DNA from: Margaritifera margaritifera
Lineage: Eukaryota; Mollusca; Bivalvia; Unionida; Margaritiferidae
Reading direction: 5' to 3'
Length of the DNA stretch: 64,000 nucleotides
Assembly: GCA_029931535.1 (NCBI GenBank)
Contig: JAQPZY010001521.1
Coordinates: 996,001 to 1,060,000 of the forward strand
Part shown: positions 39,724-47,640 of the stretch, piece after piece
Layout: each line of letters opens with the position of its first letter
Numbering within the stretch: the first letter of the stretch is position 1
Made by a program: the position numbers and the translations under genes
Notes under the pieces: model-generated
The model's input: only the letters and a program-made list of their open reading frames with translations
Databases searched by the model: none
Told to the model about the DNA's origin: nothing

Positions 39724-42079
39724 TGCCTCCAAATTCCAAAAAAGTTTTGACACTTTATTCCAAATGAATAGATAATGAATTTAATCATGAATTGTAGTAG
39801 TTACAAGTTAACAGCAATCATAACTCCATTTTTAAAATTTTTTTAGATATTTAATCTTCTGCAGATAAAATGAAGCATAGTAATTATCATAAGGAAGAAA
39901 GTAATGAGTCTAAGGTTTTCATCTGGATCCAGTCTTCAATAACTATATACTGTGTATCCAAGGCAGTTAGTATATATTGTTTCTTATATGGTGACAATGA
40001 GGTTTTGAACAAAATGTTAAACTCGTATCTAGGTTTGACTAATGAATGGCCAAGTTTGTACAATACAATCAACCTTGTTATCTGCATAATTATTTATTGC
40101 CGAATTTAAGAGAAAGACAGTTTAATTTAACTTTTTAATAGGAGCAAGAAGGAAAAAATCGTTCTGAATCTCTACAAATAAAACAATGACTAAGCATCCT
40201 ATCTGAAATTGCTTTGACTTTTAGGTGAGACATTTTACACAAAAATTGTGAGAAACAGTATACCATTCACCATTCACATATATATTCCTAGGTTTAAGTT
40301 TGCTACTGTTTCAATTAGAGTGCACATTACTGTGACAGACTGGTTACAAATTCATAATTGTATATAATCTTTAACATAATATAAAGTTGTTTCTTTAGTA
40401 ATGTGAAAAGACATTTGAACGTCAGTTTTTACAGCACGTTTTCAATCGAGAAATACCCATTACAACTACAGCTGTAGTACCGGAGTAAGCTACAGGGATA
40501 AACGCAGAGACTGCACTGTAATAGGGGGAAAAGGTTAACTTAAGCTCTGATTCTATCAAATTTTGTATTTTCTGCTCTGAAAATACATGTACTAATTTTT
40601 TTTTTTTTATATTTTTTTTTTTTTTTTGTCGTAGCCGGTAAATAATATTCCTAATGGCATCTTGTGTGGTTAAGTTTCCATATATTGTCCATGAAGTGAA
40701 ATTCCGTTGTCACATATGTAAAAAGATTTCCCGTTGATTAAGTGTACCTCTTGGTATATTGTCCCTGAGGTATTTGTCAGTAATACACTTGTATACTTGT
40801 AGTTAGTATCTCGCAGGATGTTTCCTTATATTAGGTGCATGAACAAGTACATATACTTTTCAGTTCTAGACCACATGTTAGGATGCAGTAGATTTTAAAA
40901 ACATATATTTCAATAAACTCTATAAACTCATTGACATCAGAATAATACATGTATGTTTATATTTTATTTTTTTGTTGTTGTTGACACATACCAGATATCG
41001 ATTTACATGAAAGAACTGCAACGTCAAGAAGGTGAAGCAACTGAGCAAATGTAGTGCACACAAGTCCCTTTCAAATTACTAACTTACAAAGAATCATAAC
41101 GTACACAGGCTAAAAATGATGTGTGCCGGAAAGTTTTCTCGTCTAAGACATCTCCCATATACAGCCAGAAAATACACAGAGCTGTGTCTGGAATGTGTCC
41201 GGAATGTCTGGGTCGAGTCCGGGATGTCCGAGAATCTTTCACAATCTGGGCCCATTTACGGACGAATCCATGAATAATGTGATCATTCTCTAAACTTTAA
41301 TTCCAGATATCTGTTGAACAGAAGCTAATTCACAGAACAACAGCTGGACATATTCTGAGCAAGTATTTGGGCATATCCCGGACACGCAATTTGGAAGGGC
41401 AGTACGTGTGCGATATGCGAGAAGATTTATTACATAATAGGTTGTAGAAGGTTCATTTAATACCGTTTGACTCGAGCATATACTGGCTACAAGTGTTTTC
41501 GGTTTACCAGCTTACACATAAATTTTAAGGCGACTCAACTGTAACATACAAGAGCAGATATATGACTGTTTAGCATGCTTATGTTTCTAATATTTACTGT
41601 CAGATGTGTTAGACTGTACATTATACGTAAATTCAGTGTCATGCGCGCACTGAATTTGACCACACACGTTCGTCAAGTCATGACCACATTGATTTGGGAT
41701 AGAATGTAATATTCATTTAGTACACAAATACGCCTAGGTAAAATGTAATTTATATATTATACGTCCAATAGGAAAACTGTGCACAGAACTTGAAAAACAT
41801 TAAATGAGATCTAAGCTCTATTACTTTTCTGTTCTTTCTTTGTCACTTTTGCAACTCATAAAATTCTGCAAAAATCTACAGACGCACATCTGATTATGGA
41901 AATTGTTAAATATGTAAGGTCACTGACCTGATTTTTACTACTCGTGTACCTACCGTTGTTAAATATGAAAGGTCACTGATCTGATTGCTATTACTTATGT
42001 ACCTACCTGTTTCGCCCAACCCTGGTAGGATGTTCATGCACACAATAATGTAATAAAACACCAACTTCAGCATTTCCAT
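2716..42079 (-). CDS. SMPDL3: Acid sphingomyelinase-like phosphodiesterase 3 (SMPDL3A/B family), six coding exons
   Basis: A secreted or cell-surface metallophosphodiesterase. Family members (SMPDL3A/SMPDL3B) hydrolyse phosphoester and nucleotide substrates and are linked to innate signalling. Exons at 42007-42079, 29982-30177, 26515-26759, 17009-17178, 10171-10348 and 2716-3230 join with GT/AG sites and phases 1,2,1,0,1 to give 458 codons plus stop, the usual family length. Residues 1-22 form a signal peptide. The dimetal motifs appear in family order: D32-x-H34, D91 in WTGD, N132-H133 in GNHD, H234 in AHIP, and H274-x-H276 in GHDH. The C-terminal half keeps the conserved VTPW segment and a four-Cys cluster. 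The last 25 or so residues are hydrophobic after a Ser/Gly-rich stretch, which looks like a GPI-anchor signal and favours an SMPDL3B-like surface enzyme (inference). Introns are full of mobile DNA, but no coding exon is broken. Confidence 0.95.
4556..7910 (+). pseudogene. Decayed LINE-A ORF2 (endonuclease, reverse transcriptase, RNase H-like region)
   Basis: The longest open pieces are 5963-6166 (RT fingers/palm), 6486-6707 and 6717-6971 (post-palm region) and 7029-7250 (RNase H start). They lie in different frames with internal stops, for example TGA right after the YVDDF catalytic motif at 6414. No functional protein can be made. Confidence 0.85.
5492..5511. repeat. (AG)n microsatellite inside LINE-A
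   Basis: Short GA run interrupting the region between the endonuclease and RT domains. Confidence 0.8.
8515..8693 (+). other. Exon-like GC-richer island of unknown origin
   Basis: An island of near-balanced composition in AT-rich intron 5, on the strand opposite SMPDL3. It is preceded by TTCCTTTATTTCAG and followed by GTACGT, both good splice signals, and stays open for 59 codons in one frame. The peptide has four cysteines (ITYTCAADD... YLCITRISG) and no family I recognise. It could be a nested-gene exon or a mobile-element exon; no partner exon was found. Confidence 0.35.
9046..9115 (+). repeat. tRNA-like SINE remnant
   Basis: An A-box-like CAAGTGGTTAGTATGGC is followed about 35 bp later by a B-box-like GGTTCAAAATCC. 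No acceptor stem and no clear tail; a decayed tRNA-derived repeat. Confidence 0.4.
9732..9798. repeat. (TA)n microsatellite
   Basis: Uninterrupted TA dinucleotides in SMPDL3 intron 5. Confidence 0.95.
9914..9988. repeat. (TA)n microsatellite, 3' of SMPDL3 exon 5 in gene sense
   Basis: About 37 TA units starting 183 nt inside intron 5. Confidence 0.95.
10171..10348 (-). CDS. SMPDL3: SMPDL3 exon 5: AHIP and GHDH metal-binding motifs
   Basis: Codes residues 229-288 with AHIPPG (H234) and FGHDHAD (H274, H276), the last metal-binding motifs. Acceptor TTTTGCAG, donor GTGAGA. (TA)n arrays lie in both flanking introns, 10,402-10,463 upstream and 9,914-9,988 downstream in gene sense. Confidence 0.92.
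10402..10504. repeat. (TA)n followed by (TATG)n microsatellite, upstream of exon 5
   Basis: TA units to about 10,463, then TGTA tetranucleotides to 10,504. Lies about 54 nt upstream of the exon 5 acceptor on the gene strand, in the branch-point zone. Confidence 0.95.
11030..14445 (-). pseudogene. Decayed protein-primed DNA polymerase B of Polinton/Maverick type
   Basis: Frames in order on the minus strand: 14443-14027 and 13794-13441 (N-terminal region, HYVWIKDFPR-type segment with a zinc-finger-like Cys pattern); 13314-12925 (CWICERTF...RDHCH endonuclease VII-like zinc motif, then NLRGYHSHFI); 12762-12511 (QIDVLLLADVFE); a segment near 12,150 with GYFFEVDL; 12086-11892 (LVPDLRTKNNYVVH); 11744-11340 (polymerase motif C at 11493-11510, YTDTES); 11318 down to about 11,030 (LRSKMY and the C-terminal end). 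Many stops and frameshifts. Motif C has Glu where family-B polymerases have Asp. Length agrees with Polinton PolB. Lies sense to SMPDL3 in intron 4. Confidence 0.8.
14640..15350 (-). pseudogene. Further minus-strand coding remnants beside the PolB relic
   Basis: Two coding-like stretches lie 5' of PolB on the same strand: about 14,820-14,640 (acidic, VEKPDDVSDTEVNEI) and about 15,350-14,992 (TWFETTAEPSS, GAHLGLQIQTV), the second with an in-frame stop. They are split by TA and GT microsatellites at 14,878-14,982. They probably belong to the same Polinton-like element, but I cannot name the proteins. Confidence 0.4.
14878..14982. repeat. (TA)n / (GT)n compound microsatellite
   Basis: TA units to about 14,957 followed by GT units. 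Interrupts the Polinton-like remnants. Confidence 0.95.
15440..15510 (-). repeat. tRNA-like remnant
   Basis: The minus strand has an A-box-like TGGTCTAATCAGTTAGCG and a B-box-like GTTCGGATCAC. Probably a decayed SINE head; weak. Confidence 0.3.
15616..15819 (-). other. Short open frame of unknown meaning
   Basis: A 67-codon minus-strand frame near the Polinton-like remnants, without recognisable motif. It may be part of that element or chance. Confidence 0.15.
16139..16385. mobile_element. MITE with terminal inverted repeats of about 80 bp
   Basis: The left arm from 16,139 (AGTAGTGAGATAATAGC ... TTGATCTAGGTCAAA ... CCCATGACTTT) matches the reverse complement of the right arm ending near 16,385 at roughly 80% identity. 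The core is GC-rich (GCGCAGCATCGCGCGC). Non-autonomous; no transposase. Confidence 0.75.
16907..16979. repeat. (TA)n microsatellite next to the SMPDL3 exon 4 donor
   Basis: About 36 TA units starting 30 nt downstream of the exon 4 donor on the gene strand. Confidence 0.95.
17009..17178 (-). CDS. SMPDL3: SMPDL3 exon 4: central sheet region
   Basis: Codes residues 172-228, including the family segment LSLNTNLYY and the DPADQFQWM stretch. Acceptor TTATCCAG, donor GTTTGG (weak). A (TA)n tract starts only about 30 nt into the following intron. Length 170 nt, phases 1 to 0. Confidence 0.92.
18111..18331. mobile_element. Nested-palindrome foldback element, copy 1
   Basis: Terminal inverted repeats TACCACCTATACTCGCTTA and its near reverse complement at 18,313-18,331. 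Inside are two hairpins whose loops carry CGTCGCATAATGTGCC and a degenerate inverted version. Same family as 45,726-45,931 and 48,824-49,027. In SMPDL3 intron 3. Confidence 0.8.
18752..18830. repeat. (TTA)n microsatellite followed by a G run
   Basis: About 20 TTA units, then nine or so consecutive G. Confidence 0.95.
18831..19680. other. Intron 3 sequence, no gene seen
   Basis: AT-rich. A tRNA-like patch near 18,950-19,005 (GCGGTAAGCAGCAG ... TGTTCGAATCG) may be a SINE head remnant. Nothing else is supported. Confidence 0.35.
19680..20100. repeat. 86-bp tandem array (about 5 units, one with an internal deletion)
   Basis: Units share AAGATTTGGTATGTATAGG and GACAGTATCGTTGGGTTTAA. The third unit is shortened by about 35 bp. 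The 101-codon open frame across it is a product of the repeat. Confidence 0.9.
20160..20935. repeat. 64-bp degenerate repeats, with (TC)n
   Basis: Units contain TAGTTGTAGGGGTGAGAG and CGGTCATATAAC, with four in tandem at about 20,430-20,660 and isolated ones near 20,170 and 20,890. A (TC)n run occupies 20,677-20,722. Confidence 0.8.
20938..20985. repeat. (AAT)n microsatellite
   Basis: About 15 AAT units at the edge of the last 64-bp repeat unit. Confidence 0.95.
21220..22400 (-). mobile_element. LINE-B: 3' half of a CR1/L2-like non-LTR retrotransposon
   Basis: Minus-strand RT remnant. It opens near 22,380 (LFLDLHKAFNAVSHTVLL, RT motif A; the usual catalytic Asp is present), then GYILGPLFF and the catalytic YADDT at 22,025-22,039. 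The post-RT tail at 21,669-21,220 (SLQKRAARAVLN ... FKTLNKLAPEHLS ... VLWNSLQ) is typical of CR1/L2-type elements. Frameshifts and stops separate the pieces. Sense to SMPDL3, in intron 3. Confidence 0.8.
23385..23660. mobile_element. hAT-like MITE with 7-bp target-site duplication
   Basis: Ends CAGTGGCGGCGCGAGG and CCTCGTGCCGCCACTAG are inverted repeats, and CTATAAA flanks both sides (23,378-23,384 and 23,661-23,667). CAGTGG-type ends with a duplication of about 8 bp fit the hAT superfamily. The GC-rich 276-bp body includes an internal duplication (GGCAATGTTCTTTAG twice). The open frames inside are not genes. Confidence 0.8.
23668..26514. other. Rest of intron 3
   Basis: No gene is supported. 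Open frames at 24,071-24,460 (both strands) show no family motif. Around 26,150-26,320 is a dispersed repeat ending in TTGTTGACGGACACAC, also found at 62,525. Confidence 0.4.
26515..26759 (-). CDS. SMPDL3: SMPDL3 exon 3: WTGD end and GNHD motif
   Basis: Codes residues 90-172. It completes the WTGD motif across the splice junction and carries YGNHDYWP, the calcineurin-type GNH[D/E] motif (N132, H133). Acceptor TTGTAG, donor GTAAAT. Length 245 nt, phases 2 to 1. Confidence 0.93.
26800..28900. mobile_element. Unidentified decayed mobile element with frames on both strands
   Basis: Plus-strand pieces: about 26,820-27,060 (GLNPTVSIDVEKNGMPKSDK), 27,214-27,350 (MVAGAAIVNFLKQLAKCA, start resembling small proteins of Polinton-like elements), and 28,200-28,660 (HILLFEFNVPAQKRTNGFYF). 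Minus-strand pieces: about 28,020-27,390 (VEVVAQLDGYLAQLRSN; ERLKQLFKENGVTIAAIS; then hydrophobic ILALVSLLLHLLS). All are broken by stops. The arrangement suggests a virus-like or Polinton-like element, but no hallmark enzyme is present, so the family is not assigned. In SMPDL3 intron 2. Confidence 0.4.
29676..29763. repeat. (TA)n microsatellite
   Basis: About 43 TA units in intron 2, 220 nt from SMPDL3 exon 2. Confidence 0.95.
29982..30177 (-). CDS. SMPDL3: SMPDL3 exon 2: first metal-binding motifs
   Basis: The acceptor is TTCTTCAG at 30,178 and the donor is GTAGGT at 29,981. Codes residues 25-90 with TDFHYD (metal ligands Asp and His), the conserved GDYWCDSPW segment, and the start of WTGD. 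Length 196 nt; enters phase 1 and leaves phase 2. Confidence 0.93.
30215..30295 (+). repeat. tRNA-like SINE remnant
   Basis: GGATAACGCGGTAGTATAC, then TTTTGCAC and a B-box-like AAGTTCGATCGCC, resemble a tRNA-derived head. No tail or duplication found. Confidence 0.35.
31045..31221 (-). mobile_element. SINE-1, truncated and diverged copy
   Basis: Matches the body and 3' part of the full SINE-1 copies (TGGCGGCCAATATATCTGG, ACCCACGGGAAGCTACTG) but stops within the tRNA-like head. Older than the copies at 32,674 and 54,719. Confidence 0.8.
31436..31462. repeat. Poly(T) tract
   Basis: About 26 consecutive T in intron 1. Confidence 0.95.
31967..32661. repeat. 50-bp tandem satellite (about 14 copies) with two alternating variants
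   Basis: Unit contains CTTTATATAAGAACTG and CGGCCTAGAACCACAT. Variant A reads GTCCTCTCGGCCT and variant B GGCATCTCGGACT, and they alternate A-B over part of the array. The right edge carries the SINE-1 insertion. Confidence 0.95.
32674..32923 (+). mobile_element. SINE-1, full-length tRNA-derived copy with 13-bp target-site duplication
   Basis: 250 bp. The head GGTGGCCGAGTGGTCTAAGG (A box) and TGGGTTCGAGTC (B box) derives from a Leu/Ser-class tRNA. The body contains a CCCGGGG...CCCGGG palindrome. The 3' tail has TATAGCC, TGTGCTGA and GGCGTTAAAC, then (ACA)n. AACTAGCCAGTAA flanks both sides exactly (32,661-32,673 and 32,924-32,936). Confidence 0.93.
32937..33860. other. Intron 1 sequence, no gene seen
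   Basis: AT-rich, with simple (AAC)n, (AGT)n and (AAT)n patches at 33,640-33,830. A short direct repeat, GGATGCTTA..GATTTTAAGAACAGAG, occurs twice near 33,260-33,320. Confidence 0.4.
34840..35725. repeat. 168-bp degenerate tandem repeat (5 units) inserted in LINE-C
   Basis: Each unit carries CACAGAATGAATTGTCTTAG and most carry TGTGACCTTGACCC..AAGGTCAAA. Unit starts lie near 34,893, 35,053, 35,229, 35,394 and 35,563. Resembles a dispersed repeat seen widely in bivalves (recollection). Confidence 0.8.
36157..36380. mobile_element. MITE with CAGGGG-type ends, inserted in LINE-C
   Basis: Ends CAGGGGCGGATCCAG and the reverse complement of CTGGATTCACCCCTG match 13 of 15. RT reading resumes on the far side (…MQDSFLSPILF). 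hAT-like ends; a clear duplication could not be fixed. Confidence 0.7.
37986..42006. other. 5' part of intron 1, no gene seen
   Basis: AT-rich. Poly(T) at 38,099-38,128; a palindromic patch at about 39,120-39,225 (GTGTGCAAACATTTGC and GCAAACGTTTGCACAC); TA/TG microsatellite at 39,686-39,722. Open frames here have no family motif. Confidence 0.4.
42007..42079 (-). CDS. SMPDL3: SMPDL3 exon 1: start codon and signal peptide
   Basis: The ATG at 42079-42077 sits in a strong initiation context (GCCATGG). It opens a short hydrophobic leader with charged residues near the start and a small-residue end (LPGLGET), a typical signal peptide. A second in-frame ATG lies two codons later. The exon ends in codon position 1 at a GTAGGT donor, compatible with exon 2. 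Confidence 0.9.
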
Positions 42080-42245
42080 GGCTTCACCGAGTCAAAATGT
42101 TGATGGTAGACTTCTCAGATAATTTTGTGCGATAGTTTTAGGGGACAACCTGCATCTATGGGTCAACATAAGCGTTGTTCATTCAGTCAGTTTGCGCCCT
42201 CGTATCTGCCAGCTAGTTGTGGGGACTTTACCTGTAGTACCTGAA

Positions 42246-42255
42246 GTCACGTGAT
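42246..42255 (-). promoter_or_regulatory. CLEAR-like E-box upstream of SMPDL3
   Basis: Read on the gene strand the site is ATCACGTGAC, nine of ten bases of the CLEAR consensus GTCACGTGAC bound by TFEB/MITF factors in lysosomal gene promoters. It lies about 170 nt upstream of the start codon. The sequence match is direct; regulatory use is inference. Confidence 0.4.
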
Positions 42256-42354
42256 TTAGTTAGAGAGGCGTAAATAAAATTGTTATATCACTAGTGGGGT
42301 GAAAAATAACCGCAGTAGTAAGATATTGGGAGAGATGGACCACTTTAAATATTT

Positions 42355-42790
42355 TACATGGCATTTTTTTATGTCTCGTACTCCTACGGGAGAACATTTC
42401 TAAACCACTCTTTAACAAAAACTATCCTTAACTTCCTAGACCATAGTGATATTTCTGAGCTAGACAACTCGTTTTTTTTAATTTTTTTAAAAAATCCCTC
42501 GACTTACTATATCATAGTGCTATTTCAAAGCTGGACCACATTAAATTTTATACATTACATTTTTAAATCTCGAACCCCACACGAGAACATTTCTATACTA
42601 TTCCATTTGTTAAAAAAAAAAATGCTATCTACTTCTTAGACCATTCTGACCTTTGTGATATCTTTTAGCTTTACCACTCATATTTAAAATCAGAATACTC
42701 TCGACTTCATAGATCATAGCTTTATTTCAAAGGTGGACCACTCATATATTTAAAAAAAAAACACTAAAGTTTCTAGACCACATAAATAAT
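42355..42790. repeat. Degenerate tandem repeats upstream of SMPDL3
   Basis: Roughly 90-bp units with CTAGACCATAGTGATATTTC-like and GGACCAC segments, about four or five copies. Begins some 275 nt upstream of the start codon. Confidence 0.6.
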
Positions 42791-43103
42791 GGTCAAATGG
42801 AAATAAATCTTACTATTTAGGTTATGATATTACGAGTTACTTACATTATAAGCAGTAGATTATATGACAGTTCTGGCGCAGATAGATGGATATATTTTTT
42901 CCCGATTCTTTTTTCACAATGTACAAAAATGAAGAAAATTGCAAAAAGTAATGAATAAGAAAGAAAGCATTTAATGTTGTCTCTGTTATTTAAAAAGAAT
43001 CGCAGAATGACCTTGTATGTCTTAAAAGATATTTGACAAAATACAAAAGAAAGTATATATAAAATTTTAAAAAATATACAAACCTCATTCAAATTTCTAC
43101 TTC

Positions 43104-43106
<3 letters not shown>

Positions 43107-43134
<28 letters not shown>
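43107..43134. repeat. Poly(T) tract
   Basis: About 28 consecutive T. Confidence 0.95.
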
Positions 43135-43264
43135 AGGGAAAAATACGTAATATATCATAATTCCGAATTTACAGGGAATAACAGACATAAAAACCTTTGG
43201 TATTTGGAAACATGAGGGGGCATCTCCAAAGCTCTAACTAGTTATATATGCTTGGATGGGGCTG

Positions 43265-43790
43265 CTAGATGTCCACAAATAAAAAATGATGGACTCATGT
43301 ATTGGGGATTCTGAAAAACACCTCAGAACTTAAAATCGGGCTTTCCTCAGTTAAACCAGATGTTGACTGTGTCTGAAAAGATGCACACCAATAACTTCAG
43401 TAGGTAAGTAAGTTATTGGGGATTCTGAAGAAAATTTAATAACTTAAATCGGGCTTTGTGCAATCAAACTAGGTGTTGACTGATCGTTTGCAAAGATGCA
43501 CATTAACAACCTAAAGCAGGTAAGGTGGACTCCTATATTGGGGGTGTTGAAAAAAAAAATAAATAAATAAAAAAAAACAATTAAAACTTAATTCGGGCTT
43601 TTCCCAATCAAACCAGGTGTTGTCCGTGCTATTCTGATGGACGCCAGTAACCCCTCAGTATTTGAGGATTCTAAAAATATTCTCAGATTTTACATTGGTC
43701 TTTGCGCAATTGAACTGATTGTGCGTGTGAAAATTCACACTAATAACCTGAGTATCCAAAGTAAGCCACACAAAAAGCAGCTCAAAATAT
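43265..43790. repeat. Degenerate 120-bp tandem repeat (about 4 units)
   Basis: Units share TATTGGGGATTCTGAA, TTAAA.TCGGGCTTT, and AACCAGGTGTTG, ending in AATAACCT. Confidence 0.75.
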
Positions 43791-45720
43791 ACACTCCGTG
43801 TTGAAAAACAGCTCCAATAGGTTTAAAAGAAGAAAAAATGCAAATAAATAAAGAATTAAAATAAAGTCAATTATACGGATATAGTACTAGAAACGTGAAA
43901 TAGAATTTACTGCATGTAAAACAAAGGGAAATATTCGTACGGCTAACACACAAGAAGTGCGACACATGGTATAGTGTACGCAAAAAGGCATGAAAATATT
44001 ACAACAAACTTACGGACCACAAAAGCTCGATCTCGGAGCGTAGAAATAGATTTGCAATAGGATATGTGGCTCCCCCTGGGGATGGTAAGTGGTGCAGTTC
44101 CGATATATACTACCCCAAGGGACAGAGGAAAGGAGATGTTGATGTCATCATTTTTAATGCAGGGCAAATTAGTCTTGGCAAGAAACTTGCAGTGTTCCAA
44201 GTCTAAAAGAAGTATTACTGCTCTCTACCCTTTCCGTGCACGCTCTATATGCCTTCGTATTACAGTTCTGGATACATGATTATCTGGATGTAGAATGTGT
44301 TTTAATCAAAAAGAATCGCTAGAATGAAAATGGGATTAGATTCGTGTCTTCTCTCCACCATAAATCAATTAAATATACACTATGTGAAACAATAATACAT
44401 TTCGATGGTGACATTTTTTTTTTTAGCCAAACAGATGCCATAATTTGCCCACATTGGGATTCCATTTACAATATTATTCCGAGCTATGTAATATCTACTG
44501 AAGATGTGTAGTCATTTGTAATTTAAGAAATTAACGTATTTAAGTATTTACAAGAAGTTTTTCGTGGGTACTGTATGAAACAAAATTAATTTACATGTTA
44601 CCCCCAAAAGATGCAGGAAAATATCGTTACTTCTGCCTTTGTAATTGATGAATGTTGTATGATATGTTGCCTCATCAGAAAGTTGTTCTCTTCATTTGTC
44701 CGTTTTATTGGCCTGTGTAAGTTGCAGCTTGTCTTATTACCAGAACTCTTGCATAATTAATTCAATTCGGTCCCCAGTTCCTCGTTTGTTTTGTTTTTTA
44801 TTGTTGTTTTTTTTCGTTTCGTGTTTTTTTTAAAACTTCTTCAAATGGCTCCTTAAATAAGGATTGAAGATAATTTTCATATGGTAAACTTGAACACAAA
44901 TTGGGTCATCTTCTCTGGTAGAGTTGGAAATCCAATGGAAATTAACTTTTTAGTTTGTAATTTGTATGGAATGTGATCAGTTTATTCTAGATCTGAAACA
45001 AGAGAATTGTTAAAATTTTATTTATCTTTAAATTGTACCCTCTAAAATAGGATTGGGTCAGAGGGATAACACGGTACCGAAACTAAACATCATTTTCAAT
45101 CCTTCCTAATTTTCGGTACAAATTACATTATCACAAACATTTTTAAACTCTAACTTTTGAGGGGTTAACGAAACTTTTGTTTAATCAAGTCTAGTTCCTG
45201 ACCAAAAGCTGTAACCATTCATTAACGGACAAGCCGCATGTTTTCACTACACTAATTGAGTCAATCAGCTCTTACAGCATCCAACTGTAGCCCGTAAGAA
45301 AATCATTAATTTTGTTCTATTTTTTTATATATTTTTTTTTTTTAAATTATTTTTATTTGCTGCATATCTGCCAACTAGCGAAGAATGTTACTTGCATACA
45401 TCAGAAATCAGCATTAAGTCTAAACAGAAAATAAAATGTTCATTAAGTTAAGCCTCTTGGCTTTTGTGCAGGATGTCAAAGCAAGCTCTTGGCTTTTGTG
45501 CAGGATGTCAAAGCAAGTTCCAGAAAGGTCACTTGCACTGAAAGTTCAAGTCTTTTCATTCAAATGCAACTTTTATTAAAAACATGAAGCATAACCAATG
45601 TTGATTTTTTTAATGCCTAACATAAGTGAGATAGTCTTGTTGTATCTAAATTTATAATTAATGCATTGAACTTGATCATAAAAGTATAAAAATTAAGTCA
45701 ATATATAAGGAACTTAATTA
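43791..45720. other. Intergenic, no gene seen
   Basis: AT-rich sequence. Overlapping frames at 43,943-44,279 on both strands carry no recognisable motif. A 36-bp direct duplication (CTCTTGGCTTTTGTGCAGG twice) lies at 45,450-45,515. Confidence 0.4.
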
Positions 45721-45725
45721 CCGTC

Positions 45726-45931
45726 TATACTCGCGTAAATCCCATACCAACTGCAAACTGCGTAGACCCAGATCTGTCGTCGCATAATGCACCGCTAGAT
45801 CTGGGTCTATGCAGTTTGTAAGGACTAATCAGTAGAACAGACAACATAACCCCTGATCTGCCGGCACATTATGCGACGGCAGGTCAGGGTCTATGTTGTT
45901 TGCATTTGGACCCGAGATATACGCGAGTATA
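45726..45931. mobile_element. Nested-palindrome foldback element, copy 2 (best preserved)
   Basis: Terminal TATACTCGCGTA at 45,726 is inverted at 45,920-45,931. Left hairpin: arms 45,754-45,775 and 45,797-45,818 match 21 of 22, loop of 21 nt. Right hairpin: arms 45,841-45,863 and 45,877-45,899 match 20 of 23, loop of 13 nt. The two loops are inverted copies of each other (CGCATAATG). Confidence 0.9.
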
Positions 45932-46438
45932 TAAATGACATCTTGGATGAAAGTCAAAGTTTATACAGTAGATGACTTTCTCTTTGGCGGTTTGTGTGGA
46001 ATCTTAAGTTCTGAACAAATATATAAGGCCTTTCATAAAATCAGAAACAGGATTTTATAACCTACGAATGAAGCTATTTCAATATTTCTATTTATCAAGT
46101 TCTTGAATCTATGGATGTTCCTAAGTAAGTCCATGTATTCTAGGTGGCTCTTAAGTTTTGTGAAAATGCAATCATCAGTTAAAATTATGAGTACCATGAA
46201 GGCTCAACAATATTTAATACCTACTACATTAATTTTACACTGACTGGTTCTATACTGCAGCAACTTAACTGATTCTGTCTGGTTTGGTTTGCTTTGCTTT
46301 AAACTTATGTTACTGCCATATAGAAAATTCATACAAGGCAAATGGATCACAAACAAGTTTTGTCCAACTTTCTGGTACCTCTTTATTATAGAAATATAAA
46401 CACGTAGATAAACTTAGTATATTCAATACACTTATCAA

Positions 46439-46582
<144 letters not shown>

Positions 46583-46989
46583 GAGAGTTGCAGTCAGTTG
46601 GTATGGTACATATCTTCTAATTTACTGATTATGTGTACACAAGATGACCATAGAATGGGACTATAAGTAATTGTGTTATCTCAGGTAGTGTTAAATCTCC
46701 TTATGTTTGACAAGAAATTTATGAATTTGGTTTTTAATGGAGATGTTTTACTCAATAGTATTTGAGTTATTTACAAACAAAATAGTTATATCAATATAAA
46801 AATTTAGAATGGTGACTTTCTGAAGCATATATTATCAAAAACGAAATTGACCATAGTAAGAGTTGGGATCAGGTATTCAGTTTGACCGAAACAGGTCATA
46901 ATTAAAGAGTACTGCATTTGTGTCTCAGTCTTGCCAATAACACAAAAGCTCTACGATCGCCACGTGCTAGGTAGGAGTGTTCTGAAACA

Positions 46990-47640
46990 GTGCGTTTGCT
47001 TATACTATTCAAGCTGGATAAATTTAATCTAAAAGACGCAATAGAATCGTACATTCTTCAAGGTCGATTCCCGGTTAATAAATCTGAATGGAAAAGTATT
47101 GTTAAATTCCAAGTCCGTCTGTTACATGAAAATGCATTAAAATGTAGACTTTATGAAGATATTTCTCTTAGTCGATTTCAGAAGTTATTGCTTAATGGCA
47201 ATTTGATTCCCTCTGTAATATGGGAAGTAGGAAAAAGATTTCCAGGATCTCTGGAGTCATATCGGTCCGTTGCCAATATCGTGACTAAACTTTTTTTTAA
47301 AACCGCATATACTCGTTGTCAAACAGTCTGCACTTCAGTCGTTGATCATATTCCATCCGTATGTAGTTTTCTTACACAAGACCGTGACAAGTTTTGATGT
47401 CATGTTATTGATAAATTTGGGGTGCATGTTTACATGCACTTAGATTCAATGTCCAATATTGATTTGGTGAATACTCTCTTAGGAATGATGACCCGTCATT
47501 TGTTAGTTCTTTTAAGTACTGAACAACTGATGTATTTCCATCTCATATGTATTTTAACTGTGGCTTGTATGTGGAGAAGATATACAACAAACTTTTGACG
47601 TATCGAGGCTGATAATGAGTGTATTCTTAGTTAAAGCTTT
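46990..47640 (+). mobile_element. LINE-D: C-terminal fragment of a non-LTR retrotransposon
   Basis: A 135-codon plus-strand frame (FPVNKSEWKSIVKFQVRLL ... FQKLLL ... PSVIW), with a Cys pair further on (TRCQTVCTSVVDHI), matches the region after the RT domain in LINEs common in molluscs. RT itself is absent, so the copy is 5'-truncated; the frame continues past a stop toward 47,500. Confidence 0.65.

Noticed and set aside
43943..44279. Overlapping frames on both strands
   Set aside because: No recognisable family and no repeat relation; insufficient to call a gene.
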